Source: an uncultured Lactobacillus sp.
GTDB lineage: Bacteria; Bacillota; Bacilli; Lactobacillales; Lactobacillaceae
Assembly (NCBI GenBank): GCA_945971245.1
Contig: CAMFOZ010000007.1
Coordinates: 1 to 32,112, forward strand
Length of the DNA: 32,112 nucleotides
Direction of reading: 5' to 3'
How positions within the stretch are numbered: the stretch's first letter is position 1; every line of letters begins with the position of its first letter. The notes under the pieces were generated by a model. It ran no database searches and had not been told where the DNA came from. It saw only the letters and a list, made by a program, of their open reading frames with translations. The position numbers and the translations under genes are program-made. This document shows positions 25,004-32,112 of the stretch, in pieces.

Positions 25004-25792
25004 ATGGCAGCAAAGAAACAGCGAATAGTCATTAAGGTCGGGACCAGTAGTCTGATCCTCCCCAACGGCCAAACTAATCTGCACGCAATTGATGGATTGG
25101 CATTTACCCTGGCGACCCTTAACCACCAGGGCTACGAGATGATTCTCGTCTCGTCTGGGGCGATGGGTGTCGGTCTGGCGAGTTTAGGGTTGAAAAAGCG
25201 CCCCAGTGAGATCGCCAAGCAGCAGGCCCTGGCCGCCATCGGGCAAACCGAACTGATGCGGATCTACTCGCAACGCTTCCTCGACTACCAGACCAAGGTC
25301 GGCCAACTGCTCCTGACCCGGGACGTCCTGCACTTCCCGGTCAGCCGCCAGCACGTCCTCAACACCATCACCACCCTGCTGGCCGATGGGGTCGTCCCGA
25401 TCATCAACGAAAACGATCCCGTTTCCGTCGACGAGTTGGACCACCACACCACCTTCAGTGACAACGACGAGCTGTCTGCCCTGGTAGCCACGCGGATCCA
25501 CGCTGACCTGCTCGTGGTCCTCTCCGATATCGATGCCTTCTACGACAAGGACCCCCACAAGTTCCCCGATGCCCAGCCGATTCGGCGGGTAACCGAAATG
25601 ACTCCGGAACTGGAAGAGGCCGCCAGCGGTTCCAGCACCCGCTTCGGTACCGGGGGAATGGTCACCAAGCTCCACGCCGCCACCACGGTCATGAAGGCTA
25701 ACCAGAAGATGATCCTCTGCAACGGTGCCGATCCCAAGATTATCTTCCGGATTGTCAACGGCGAAGAAGTCGGTACCCAGTTTGGTAAGTAA
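25004..25792 (+). CDS. proB: glutamate 5-kinase, short form
   Basis: A 262-residue amino-acid kinase that makes gamma-glutamyl phosphate from glutamate and ATP, the first step of proline synthesis. Motifs: IVIKVGTSSLI (residues 8-18), VSSGAMGVG, INENDPVSVDE followed by FSDNDELSALVA, SDIDAFYDKDP and GTGGMVTKLHAA. It ends right after the kinase domain and lacks the C-terminal PUA domain of the 367-residue E. coli enzyme. The start ATG lies 10 nt after GGAGG. It is the first gene of proB-proA-proC, downstream of the T-box, 20 nt before proA. Confidence 0.97.
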   Translation: MAAKKQRIVIKVGTSSLILPNGQTNLHAIDGLAFTLATLNHQGYEMILVSSGAMGVGLASLGLKKRPSEIAKQQALAAIGQTELMRIYSQRFLDYQTKVGQLLLTRDVLHFPVSRQHVLNTITTLLADGVVPIINENDPVSVDELDHHTTFSDNDELSALVATRIHADLLVVLSDIDAFYDKDPHKFPDAQPIRRVTEMTPELEEAASGSSTRFGTGGMVTKLHAATTVMKANQKMILCNGADPKIIFRIVNGEEVGTQFGK

Positions 25793-25812
25793 CATATAAA
25801 GGAGGAAAAACT

Positions 25813-27057
25813 ATGAATGAAGCATTAATCAAAATCGGTCAACGGGCTCAGGCCGCTGCCGATCAAGTTGCCCTACTCGACACTGCCACTAAGAACCAGG
25901 CACTAGTCGCCATGGCAAACGCCCTAGAAGCCCACCAGCAAGAGGTCATCACCGCCAACAAGGAGGACCTCGCTAATGCGGTGAACATGCCTAAGAAGTT
26001 CACCGACCGCCTGATGGTTGACCAGCAACGCATTACCGATATGGCCAACGGGCTGCGGGCCATCGCTAATCTAGCCGATCCGACTGCCCGGATTGACCGG
26101 GGCTGGATCAACACCGACGGACTCCAGATTTTGCAGCGGCGGGTTCCACTGGGCGTCATCGGAATCATCTTCGAGGCGCGGCCAAACGTCACTGTTGACG
26201 CCACCGGTCTGACCTTCAAGAGCGGTAACGCGGTGATCCTCCGCGGGGGAAAGGAAGCTATCCGGACCAACACCACCCTCGCTAACGTTCTGCGGGCCGC
26301 ACTAGAAAAGCAGGGACTCCCGGCCGACGCTGTTCAATTAATCGAAGACACCAGTCATGAACTCGCCCAGGAGATGATGAACCTCACGGACTACATCGAT
26401 GTCCTCATTCCACGGGGTGGCCGGGGTCTCATCCAACGGGTTGTTAAGACGGCCACCGTACCGGTAATCGAAACCGGGGCCGGGAACTGTCACGTTTACA
26501 TCGACAAGGATGCCGACCTTCAAATGGCTACCGACATCACCGTCAATGCTAAGGTCCAGCGGCCATCTGTCTGCAACGCGGCCGAAAAGCTCCTGATTCA
26601 CCAAGACGTGGCGGACAAGTACCTGCCAGCCATCGCCCAGGCCCTGATTGACCACGGTGTTCAGCTGCGCGGTGATGCCCGGGCCCGGGCAATTGTTCCC
26701 CAGATGCAAGCTGCTTCAGACGAGGATTGGGACACCGAGTACAACGACCTAATCATGGCGGTCAAGGTGGTCGACTCCCTCGATGATGCCATCCACCACA
26801 TCAACCGCCATAGCACTCACCACTCCGAGGTCATCATCACCGATAATATCGAGCGTGGCCGGGCTTTCCAGCAGCGGATTAATTCCGCCTGTGTCTACGT
26901 CAACGCCTCAACCCGTTTTACCGATGGTGGAGTCTTTGGCTTCGGTGCCGAGATCGGAATCAGTACCCAGAAGTTGCACGCTCGCGGACCGATGGGGCTC
27001 GATCAGCTAACTACGATCAAGTACGAGATCACCGGTAATGGTCAGGTGCGCCACTAG
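25813..27057 (+). CDS. proA: gamma-glutamyl phosphate reductase
   Basis: A 414-residue NADPH-dependent enzyme of the aldehyde dehydrogenase superfamily that reduces gamma-glutamyl phosphate to glutamate semialdehyde, which cyclises to pyrroline-5-carboxylate. Visible: RVPLGVIGIIFEARPNVTVDA (parts of the cofactor site, about 110-130), RGGKEAIRTN, the active-site Cys in RPSVCNAAEKLL and the C-terminal GFGAEIGISTQKLHARGPMGL. AAAGGAGG lies 8 nt before the ATG. ProA channels the labile product from ProB, consistent with the adjacent genes. Confidence 0.98.
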   Translation: MNEALIKIGQRAQAAADQVALLDTATKNQALVAMANALEAHQQEVITANKEDLANAVNMPKKFTDRLMVDQQRITDMANGLRAIANLADPTARIDRGWINTDGLQILQRRVPLGVIGIIFEARPNVTVDATGLTFKSGNAVILRGGKEAIRTNTTLANVLRAALEKQGLPADAVQLIEDTSHELAQEMMNLTDYIDVLIPRGGRGLIQRVVKTATVPVIETGAGNCHVYIDKDADLQMATDITVNAKVQRPSVCNAAEKLLIHQDVADKYLPAIAQALIDHGVQLRGDARARAIVPQMQAASDEDWDTEYNDLIMAVKVVDSLDDAIHHINRHSTHHSEVIITDNIERGRAFQQRINSACVYVNASTRFTDGGVFGFGAEIGISTQKLHARGPMGLDQLTTIKYEITGNGQVRH

Positions 27058-27084
27058 GATTTACCAATAAGGAGGAATTTAATT

Positions 27085-27858
27085 ATGAAGATTACAGTTG
27101 TAGGTGTCGGTAGTATGGGCGGCGCCATCATTAAAGGACTTGTGACCAGCAGCGCCGATGAGGTCAGCGGTCTGAACCCAACCAATCCCCGGGTTAGCAA
27201 TATGGCCGAACAGCTGCACTTCAAGCTATTCACTACGGCCAGTGAGGTCATCAAATATCAGCCTGATGTCGTGATCCTGACCACCCCAGCCAACATTACC
27301 GTGGCAGTCGCCAAGGAACTCGACGGGCTGAAGCCGAATACCGTCATCATCTCGGCCGCCGCTGGGGTTCGGCAGCATGAGCTCAAGGCTGTATTGCCGA
27401 ATAATCCGGTAGCGACAATGATTCCCAACACGCCAGTTGCTGTCAACGCTGGGACCATCGGCCTGGCTCTGCCAGCGGAGGATTCAACCAATACCCGAAA
27501 CATCATCGACAACGTCCTCAACCAGCTCGGTGATGTCATCATGGTCAGCGAAGACCAGCTTGACATCGTGGGTGTTGTCGGTGGCTGTGGTCCGGCATTC
27601 GTCGACGTCTTCATGGATGCTATGAGCGACGCCGCCGTCAAGCACGGTCTTGACCGTCAGACCGCTTACCAACTGATCGCCAGCATGGTCAAGGGAACTG
27701 GGACCCTAGCCTACGACACCGAGAAGAGCCCATCCGCCCTTCGTGACGAGGTAACCTCCCCGGCTGGCACGACGATCAAGGGGGTCGAAGCCCTGGAGAA
27801 GCACGGTTTCCGTTTTGGCGTAATCGATGCAGTCAACAAGGCCAACGGCGAAGACTAA
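27085..27858 (+). CDS. proC: pyrroline-5-carboxylate reductase
   Basis: A 257-residue enzyme that reduces pyrroline-5-carboxylate to L-proline with NAD(P)H. The N-terminal Rossmann motif is VVGVGSMGGAIIKGL (about residues 5-19). The conserved dimerisation and substrate region reads GGCGPAFVDVFMDA and LRDEVTSPAGTTIKGVEALE. AAGGAGG lies 9 nt before the ATG, 27 nt after proA. Having all three genes in one operon suggests a complete glutamate-to-proline route in this strain. Confidence 0.97.
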   Translation: MKITVVGVGSMGGAIIKGLVTSSADEVSGLNPTNPRVSNMAEQLHFKLFTTASEVIKYQPDVVILTTPANITVAVAKELDGLKPNTVIISAAAGVRQHELKAVLPNNPVATMIPNTPVAVNAGTIGLALPAEDSTNTRNIIDNVLNQLGDVIMVSEDQLDIVGVVGGCGPAFVDVFMDAMSDAAVKHGLDRQTAYQLIASMVKGTGTLAYDTEKSPSALRDEVTSPAGTTIKGVEALEKHGFRFGVIDAVNKANGED

Positions 27859-27878
27859 ATCATATCAATTTATATACC

Positions 27879-27916
27879 AGAAAGGGTAGCGACACTGTGT
27901 TGCTACCCTTTCTTTA
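27879..27916 (+). terminator. proBAC terminator
   Basis: A perfect 12-bp stem AGAAAGGGTAGC/GCTACCCTTTCT (27879-27890 with 27902-27913) with an 11-nt loop, ending in TTTCTTT. Confidence 0.88.
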
Positions 27917-27957
27917 ACCTATTATGATTTTCTTTACCACCGTAATCGTTAACCCCA

Positions 27958-27966
27958 TGTTATAAT
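27958..27966 (+). promoter_or_regulatory. extended -10 promoter of the 221-residue gene
   Basis: TGTTATAAT is a perfect extended -10, about 45 nt upstream of the start codon; no convincing -35 is seen. Confidence 0.65.
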
Positions 27967-28011
27967 TTAAACAGTAAGTAAGCGGATTCAATATTATTAA
28001 GGAGAAGGAAG

Positions 28012-28677
28012 ATGAGAAGAAAAAATCACCGCCGCCGTTGGGGATGGTGGCTAATCGGTACTCTGGCCGTCCTCGCCCTGGTCTTGGGAACATGGGGTGT
28101 CATGCGACCAAGCACCACCAGTGAAGACGTAGCCGAACCGAGCACCACCGCACCAAAGAAGGCCAAGAAGAAAACCGCTGATAAGAAGGAAAAAAAGCGG
28201 GCCGACAAAGCCAAGAAGGCAAATAACGAATCAGCAGACACTGGTACTACACCGGCAGCCAATAACCAAGGGGCCTCAGCTACTCCTGCTAGTGGTGCTA
28301 ACAATAGCGCTCCAAACGGTTCTGGTACCACGACCGCTCCTGGTCAGGGAACGACAAATGGCAACACCGGTAATCAAACCGATGATGATTTATCCTACGA
28401 CGACCCTGCCAGCACGGCCGCCGGAACCGCGGTGGGTGCCGAGCTCAATAACTTGGTAGCTGAGCTCAACAAGTTAGCTGGCCAGTACACGGAATATCAA
28501 GACGTCGCTGCCTTCAACAGCGGTCTCGCCAGCGTCCAGGCTCGCAACAATCAGTTACTGGCTCAATCAACCACGTGGGCCGACCGCAATCTGGCTACCA
28601 AGATCAACGGGACTATCGAGCGGATGCGGGCCGATCCAGAAAATGCCCAGTACATCGTTGGCCACATCTGGCACTAA
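28012..28677 (+). CDS. signal-anchored extracytoplasmic protein, unknown function
   Basis: I do not recognise this 221-residue protein. It has a very basic N-terminus (MRRKNHRRR), one hydrophobic segment (about residues 11-31) suiting a signal anchor, then a Lys/Ala-rich stretch (about 48-72), an Asn/Gly/Thr/Ala-rich low-complexity linker (about 73-128) and a compact C-terminal domain (about 130-221) with probable helices (ELNNLVAELNKLAGQYTEYQDV, shown in part). No LPxTG, lipobox or catalytic motif is visible. AAGGAGAAGG precedes the ATG. It has its own promoter and terminator. The layout suggests a cell-wall-spanning or wall-binding protein. Confidence 0.8.
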   Translation: MRRKNHRRRWGWWLIGTLAVLALVLGTWGVMRPSTTSEDVAEPSTTAPKKAKKKTADKKEKKRADKAKKANNESADTGTTPAANNQGASATPASGANNSAPNGSGTTTAPGQGTTNGNTGNQTDDDLSYDDPASTAAGTAVGAELNNLVAELNKLAGQYTEYQDVAAFNSGLASVQARNNQLLAQSTTWADRNLATKINGTIERMRADPENAQYIVGHIWH

Positions 28678-28693
28678 ACAATTCCGAAAACAC

Positions 28694-28746
28694 AAAGAAG
28701 CCGTCATGAAATCAAACTATGAAGTGATTCCATGACGGCTTTTAAG
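28694..28746. terminator. two-way terminator between convergent genes
   Basis: An 11-bp stem AAGCCGTCATG/CATGACGGCTT (28698-28708 with 28731-28741), extended by AATCA/TGATT, stands between the 221-residue gene and tsaD. It runs into TTTT on the plus strand and CTTCTTTGTGTTTT on the minus strand. Confidence 0.88.
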
Positions 28747-28758
28747 TATCTCAATTGA

Positions 28759-29790
28759 TTATTCAACTTCCATCCGCTTGAACATCAGGCTTGGGACAGC
28801 ATTCAAGTCCCAGCCGGCCCGATCACCATTCTGGTAGTCGATATAACCGGCAGCCCCGATCATGGCGGCATTATCACCACACAGCTTCAGTGGTGCCTGG
28901 AGCATCCCCACTTCCGGATGGTATTTGGCCATGTCGTGATCCAACCGGGTCCGCAGACCGTGGTTGGCAGCGACCCCACCGGCCAAGATTAATTGCTTAA
29001 CTGGGTACCGGTCCAGGGCCCGCATTGTCTTCTCCGCCAGGACGTCGACAACACTCTGTTGGAAGCTGGCTGCCAGGTCATACTTATCCAACTTCTCTCC
29101 CCGCTGGTCAGCGTTATGAACGGTGTTGATGAAGGCACTCTTCAGCCCACTAAAACTGAAGTCGTAGTTGGCCTCCTTCTCCATGGCCCGAGGGAACTTA
29201 AAGGTATCGTGGCCCTTCGCTGCCCACTCGTCAATCGTCTTACCAGCTGGGTAGTTGACACCGAGAACCCGGCCGATCTTGTCATAGGCTTCACCGGCAG
29301 CATCATCCCGGGTCTCACCGATGATTTCATACTCGTGTTCCTTTGGCATGTAGACCAACTCGGTGTGCCCACCAGAAACCAACAGAGCCATCTGTGGATA
29401 CAGGAATTCGCCAACATAACGGGCCGCATACAAGTGTCCAGCCATGTGGTTGACTGGAACCAACGGTAAGTGATGTGCCCAAGCGATGACCTTCGCCGCG
29501 GTTACCCCCACCAGCAGGGAACCAACGAGGCCCGGTCCATAGGTGACGGCCACCGCCGCAATATCATCATAACTGACCCCAGATTCATCCAGGGCCTGGT
29601 CCACACACCGTGTGATCCATTCGATATGGTGCCGACTGGCCACTTCGGGGACGACCCCACCGAAACGCTGGTGGCTGTCGATCTGGGTGGCCACCACGTT
29701 GCTAAGGATCTTAGTGCCGTTTTCGACTACGGCCACACTGGTTTCATCACAACTGGTTTCAAACGCTAAAATGAGCGTACGTTCTGCCAT
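28759..29790 (-). CDS. tsaD: tRNA N6-threonylcarbamoyladenosine synthase subunit TsaD
   Basis: A 343-residue ASKHA-fold subunit that transfers threonylcarbamoyl to A37 of ANN-decoding tRNAs, together with TsaB and TsaE. The N-terminal phosphate loop region [16 protein letters not shown], the metal-binding [12 protein letters not shown] (His115, His119), [11 protein letters not shown] and [12 protein letters not shown] are all present. It starts with ATG two bases after the rimI stop; the AAAGGAG that serves it lies inside the last rimI codons at a longish 13-nt spacing. It is the last gene of tsaB-rimI-tsaD, the usual Firmicutes order. Old annotations call it O-sialoglycoprotein endopeptidase (gcp). 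Confidence 0.97.
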   Translation of the reverse strand: MAERTLILAFETSCDETSVAVVENGTKILSNVVATQIDSHQRFGGVVPEVASRHHIEWITRCVDQALDESGVSYDDIAAVAVTYGPGLVGSLLVGVTAAKVIAWAHHLPLVPVNHMAGHLYAARYVGEFLYPQMALLVSGGHTELVYMPKEHEYEIIGETRDDAAGEAYDKIGRVLGVNYPAGKTIDEWAAKGHDTFKFPRAMEKEANYDFSFSGLKSAFINTVHNADQRGEKLDKYDLAASFQQSVVDVLAEKTMRALDRYPVKQLILAGGVAANHGLRTRLDHDMAKYHPEVGMLQAPLKLCGDNAAMIGAAGYIDYQNGDRAGWDLNAVPSLMFKRMEVE

Positions 29791-29792
29791 AA

Positions 29793-30362
29793 CTAATTCT
29801 GCTCTCCTTTATTTAATAGGTCCGCCGTCATGTCAATTGCATCCTCGTGGTTATCGAGGTAGTAGCGGTGTTTGATCTCCCGTTCCCGGAAGCCAAGGTG
29901 TTCGTATAATTTCCGGGCCACCAGGTTATGAACGCGGACCTCTAGACTAACCGACCGTAACTGGGTATGACGGGCATAATTAAGGGCGGTACTGATCAGG
30001 TAGGTACCAATCCCCTTCTTCTGGTAGCCGGGAGTGATCCCAATATTGGTAATATGCAGGTCGAGCCGATACCAGTCAACAGCCATCCCGATAAAACCGA
30101 CAACCTGACCATCATCGACGATCACCAGGTAGAGACGGTCGTGGGGCCGCCGCAGTTCGATCTGGAAGGCTGCATAGCTCCACGGCGCATCACCATAGAT
30201 GGCCCGTTCAATATCGACCATCGCCTTGATATCCTGCTCCGTTGCCATCCGGACCACGTATTGATGCCGCTTGATCATCACGACACGGCGTGCAAAATCA
30301 AGCAGCGGCCACTTACGGCCATTGATGTTGACCCGGCACCAACTCTTAAACTTCTCGAACAT
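29793..30362 (-). CDS. rimI: GNAT acetyltransferase RimI-like (ribosomal protein S18 alanine N-acetyltransferase)
   Basis: A 189-residue GNAT-fold protein; RimI acetylates the N-terminal alanine of ribosomal protein S18 in E. coli. The acetyl-CoA loop [15 protein letters not shown] (Q-x-x-G-x-G) and the C-terminal [17 protein letters not shown] are classic. The track's 264-residue version reads 75 codons into another frame of tsaB; I start at ATG 30360-30362 ([10 protein letters not shown]), with AGGAAG 4 nt upstream, overlapping tsaB by 17 bases. A shorter start at [10 protein letters not shown] would give 161 residues, closer to E. coli RimI, so the 28-residue basic lead could be extra. Confidence 0.9.
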   Translation of the reverse strand: MFEKFKSWCRVNINGRKWPLLDFARRVVMIKRHQYVVRMATEQDIKAMVDIERAIYGDAPWSYAAFQIELRRPHDRLYLVIVDDGQVVGFIGMAVDWYRLDLHITNIGITPGYQKKGIGTYLISTALNYARHTQLRSVSLEVRVHNLVARKLYEHLGFREREIKHRYYLDNHEDAIDMTADLLNKGEQN

Positions 30363-31071
30363 AGTTCTTCCTGGTAACTCCGGGGTGGAGCTTCTGCCAG
30401 TTAGCTTCCGCCTCAGTAATCCGCAGATAGTGCGGTACAAACGGGTCAATCTCCTTGACCGCTGGCCGCTTTTCACCCGCCAAGGCCAGCTGATAAGTCG
30501 AAGGAATCCCGTAGGCCCGTGGTGCCAAGGTGACATTGGCCGGTAATTCTTCAAATTGATCGGCAATCTTCTTCGTGACGTGCCCAACCATGATCACTGG
30601 CTGGTCAATCTTAGCCAGCTGAGCCAGGAGGTCCTTCATTGCCAGGTGCTGGTCAGCAATCTGGTTCTTCAGCTGACCATCCTGCCACTGGTAGGCACCG
30701 GCAAAGACATTCCCCCGCCGGGCATCAAAAAACGGCACGATAATGGCGGTCGTTGTCGGCAGGACGTTGTAGGCTACGACCTCCAGACTCGATACCCCGA
30801 CCAGGTCAATGTTCAACGTATCAGCCAGGACTTTAGCCGTGGTTGCCGCAATCCGAATTCCCGTGTATGAGCCTGGGCCCTGGGCTACCACAACCCGGTC
30901 CAGGTCACTCGGTTGCCACTTAACCAGCTGACAGAGCTGGTCGATCGTTGGCATCAGGTAGATACTGTGGTTCCGCACCATGTTAAGCGTGGTCGTTGCC
31001 AGTAGCTGGTCATCCTCGACCAAGGCCACACTCATTGGGTGGTTCGATGTATCAATTGCTAATACTTTCAT
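30346..31071 (-). CDS. tsaB: tRNA threonylcarbamoyladenosine biosynthesis protein TsaB
   Basis: A 241-residue ASKHA-fold paralogue of TsaD that acts as its dimer partner in t6A synthesis. MKVLAIDTSNHPMSVALVED at the N-terminus and VVAQGPGSYTGIRIAATTAKVLAD (shown partly; about residues 65-85) are diagnostic. The track begins four codons earlier at an ATG that touches its own AAAGG; the ATG at 31069-31071, with AAAGGATGG about 8 nt upstream, is the better start. It is first of three overlapping or abutting genes. Confidence 0.95.
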   Translation of the reverse strand: MKVLAIDTSNHPMSVALVEDDQLLATTTLNMVRNHSIYLMPTIDQLCQLVKWQPSDLDRVVVAQGPGSYTGIRIAATTAKVLADTLNIDLVGVSSLEVVAYNVLPTTTAIIVPFFDARRGNVFAGAYQWQDGQLKNQIADQHLAMKDLLAQLAKIDQPVIMVGHVTKKIADQFEELPANVTLAPRAYGIPSTYQLALAGEKRPAVKEIDPFVPHYLRITEAEANWQKLHPGVTRKNYVREV

Positions 31072-31103
31072 TTTTTCGTCCATCCTTTCAAATCACACCT
31101 AAC

Positions 31104-31112
31104 ATCTTATCA
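31104..31112 (-). promoter_or_regulatory. tsaB-rimI-tsaD promoter candidate
   Basis: The minus strand reads TGATAAGAT, an extended -10, about 30 nt upstream of the tsaB start. No clear -35, and no strong terminator between fic and this site. Confidence 0.4.
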
Positions 31113-31143
31113 CAACCGGTACCATTAGTCCCAGTCTCAGGGT

Positions 31144-31722
31144 TTATTGATCGAGGTCCTGAACATTCAGTAGCTGGCCCAAGGTCTGGTAGTCAATCGG
31201 GCCATCCTGGTTAAAGACCGCAACCATTTTGTCCTGATGCAGCGGGAAGTTAAGGTATTGGTGGTGCTGCAGTGCCAATAACTGTAAGAAGACCTTAGTG
31301 CTGCGCCCGTTGCCCTCACGGAAGGGATGGTATTCGTTGATGTTGTCCAACAGTTCGGCATAGGCACTAGCAGCAATCCGATCGTTTTGATTGGCATTAT
31401 TCAGCAGGCTATTAATCCAGCTGGCGGCTTCCCGGAAAGTCTGAAAGTCTTGGAAAAAGTGGTCTCCCTTGGTCAGGTTGTAGTCACGAACCTCCCCTGC
31501 CCAGTCATAGACTTCATCAAATAAGAAGCGGTGGACCCGGTTTAGCTGATCAATCTCCCGAATCTGCGGGAACTTATTGGCATGCCGCAAGAGCGCAATA
31601 GCATTCTCGTTGACGATTCGAAATTCACGGCGCGCCAGCTCAGCGGCGTCAGTAATCCCCAACTTATTTTTAAGGGTGCCATTCGGATAGTTAAAACGAG
31701 TGGCTAGTCCTTGATCAGTCAT
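31144..31722 (-). CDS. Fic/DOC family protein, probable toxin of a two-gene module
   Basis: A 192-residue Fic-fold protein. Most Fic enzymes transfer AMP from ATP to a target hydroxyl. The N-terminal YPNGTLKNKLGI and the middle VHRFLFDEVYDWAGEVRDYNL are typical of the bacterial Fic core, and the active-site motif is HPFREGNGRSTK (about residues 138-149). The catalytic His and the GNGR anion hole are kept, but the final Arg of HxFx(D/E)GNGRxxR is Lys. The ATG at 31720-31722, 7-8 nt after GGAGGAG, is preferred over the track's TTG. It overlaps the upstream small gene by one base (TGATG), a toxin-antitoxin style arrangement. Confidence 0.9.
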   Translation of the reverse strand: MTDQGLATRFNYPNGTLKNKLGITDAAELARREFRIVNENAIALLRHANKFPQIREIDQLNRVHRFLFDEVYDWAGEVRDYNLTKGDHFFQDFQTFREAASWINSLLNNANQNDRIAASAYAELLDNINEYHPFREGNGRSTKVFLQLLALQHHQYLNFPLHQDKMVAVFNQDGPIDYQTLGQLLNVQDLDQ

Positions 31723-31925
31723 CAAAACTCCTCCTCAACTTTCTGGTTACCACGACTGTTGGGATCTTTGGCCTTGGTAATTGCTTCCTGAACATCGGCA
31801 ACGGTCGGCTGCCAGCCCTCGTAGACATTAAATAACATTGCATCCCGAACGCAGCGGTAGAGCTGGTGGTCTGAAATGGTGACCCCCATGATCGTCTGCT
31901 GCTGATTATCAAAATTAAACTGCAT
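31722..31925 (-). CDS. small partner of Fic, putative antitoxin
   Basis: A 67-residue acidic-tailed protein that I recognise only by position: it directly precedes fic and overlaps it by one base, like VbhA/FicA-type antitoxins. The middle part, SDHQLYRCVRDAMLFNVYEGW, then TVADVQEAITKA, looks helical, and it ends KVEEEF. I find no Ser/Thr-x-x-x-Glu-Gly/Asn inhibitory motif. The start chosen is MQFNFDNQQQ (ATG 31923-31925) with GGGGG 7 nt upstream; the track's start nine codons earlier has its ribosome-binding site touching the ATG. Its last codons (GAGGAGGAG) double as the fic Shine-Dalgarno. Confidence 0.75.
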   Translation of the reverse strand: MQFNFDNQQQTIMGVTISDHQLYRCVRDAMLFNVYEGWQPTVADVQEAITKAKDPNSRGNQKVEEEF

Positions 31926-31956
31926 CCTGATTCCCCCTACTACTAAAAACATTCCT

Positions 31957-31962
31957 ATTATA
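31957..31962 (-). promoter_or_regulatory. putative -10 of the fic module
   Basis: A perfect TATAAT on the minus strand, about 30 nt upstream of the antitoxin start; no good -35 is seen, partly because the galE terminator lies just upstream. Confidence 0.4.
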
Positions 31963-31976
31963 AACCTTCATAGATA

Positions 31977-32017
31977 ATAAAAGCCTACCGATCGACAATG
32001 TCGACACGGTAGGTTTT
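31977..32017. terminator. galE terminator
   Basis: The 7-bp stem CCTACCG/CGGTAGG, with an inner TCGAC/GTCGA, lies about 20 nt after the galE stop. The minus strand continues GCTTTTATT and the plus strand TTTTAAG, so it may act in both directions. Confidence 0.8.
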
Positions 32018-32038
32018 AAGAGTTCTATCTATGTTTAA

Positions 32039-32112
32039 CTAGTCGCGGTCATCGTAGCCCTTTGGGTGGGTTGAGTGCCACTTCCAGGCCGTTGCAATGA
32101 TGTCGTGAACAT
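32039..32112 (-). CDS. galE: UDP-glucose 4-epimerase, C-terminal end only (cut by window edge)
   Basis: Too short for the ORF track. The last 23 codons before TAG (32039-32041) read ...VHDIIATAWKWHSTHPKGYDD..., the conserved C-terminus of GalE (AWKWHSxHPxGY). The rest lies beyond the right edge. GalE interconverts UDP-glucose and UDP-galactose in the Leloir pathway and uses the product of galU. A terminator follows. Confidence 0.85.
   Translation of the reverse strand, partial: VHDIIATAWKWHSTHPKGYDDRD

Noticed and set aside
30363-30587. 75-codon N-terminal extension of rimI in the ORF track
   Set aside because: Reads a different frame of tsaB; Arg/Trp/Pro-rich composition and no ribosome-binding site.

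Overview
This window looks like the chromosome of a low-to-mid GC lactic acid bacterium of the family Lactobacillaceae. Its roughly 50-55% GC and gene order suggest a Limosilactobacillus close to L. fermentum; the genus is my inference from gene content, codon use and synteny, not a database result. It is almost entirely ordinary, densely packed housekeeping chromosome. I see no phage, IS element, CRISPR array, tRNA or rRNA. Every intergenic gap is under 300 bases.
The first 46 bases are not biological. They are the tail of an Illumina P5 oligo, an 8-base i5 index and the complete Nextera Read 1 transposase adapter. The left edge is therefore the end of an untrimmed assembly contig, and the pgcA terminator hairpin is cut at the junction.
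Left block (100-9587, all minus strand): yvlC/pspC-like, yvlD-like, hprK, lgt, gpsA, galU, trxB, an Rpn-type nuclease inserted between trxB and pgcA, then pgcA. prfB follows secA and carries the classic programmed +1 frameshift. Together these cover envelope-stress membrane proteins, carbon-catabolite signalling, lipoprotein maturation, glycerophosphate and UDP-glucose supply, and thiol redox.
Second block (9688-15893): secA, the long ribosome-hibernation factor hpf, the DNA-uptake genes comFA-comFC, and the divergent yigZ. The hpf gene has a strong promoter, a cre-like box on its -35 and two adjacent perfect palindromes in its leader. An 86-residue membrane protein gene is squeezed between yigZ and a two-way terminator.
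Third block (15950-22586, minus): a KimA-type potassium/c-di-AMP transporter, an amino-acid permease with an 18-bp perfect palindrome upstream, groES-groEL with both a CIRCE (HrcA) and a CtsR operator, and the redox repressor rex.
Fourth block (22826-28677, plus): a YdiF-like ABC-F protein whose -35 overlaps a Rex-like operator, then a proline T-box leader controlling proB-proA-proC, then a signal-anchored Lys-rich protein of unknown function.
Right block (28759-32112, minus): the tRNA t6A gene set tsaB-rimI-tsaD, a two-gene Fic/antitoxin-like module with unusual residues, and the last 23 codons of galE. pgcA, galU and galE (the UDP-sugar branch) are thus all on this contig.
The observations most worth checking are the Fic pair (the second Arg of the FIC motif is Lys and the partner lacks the usual inhibitory Ser/Thr-xxx-Glu motif), the Rex-like operator on the ABC-F promoter, the hpf leader palindromes with a cre-like site, the 18-bp palindrome upstream of the permease, and the dual CtsR/HrcA control of groESL. 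I found no convincing wholly new multi-gene system.
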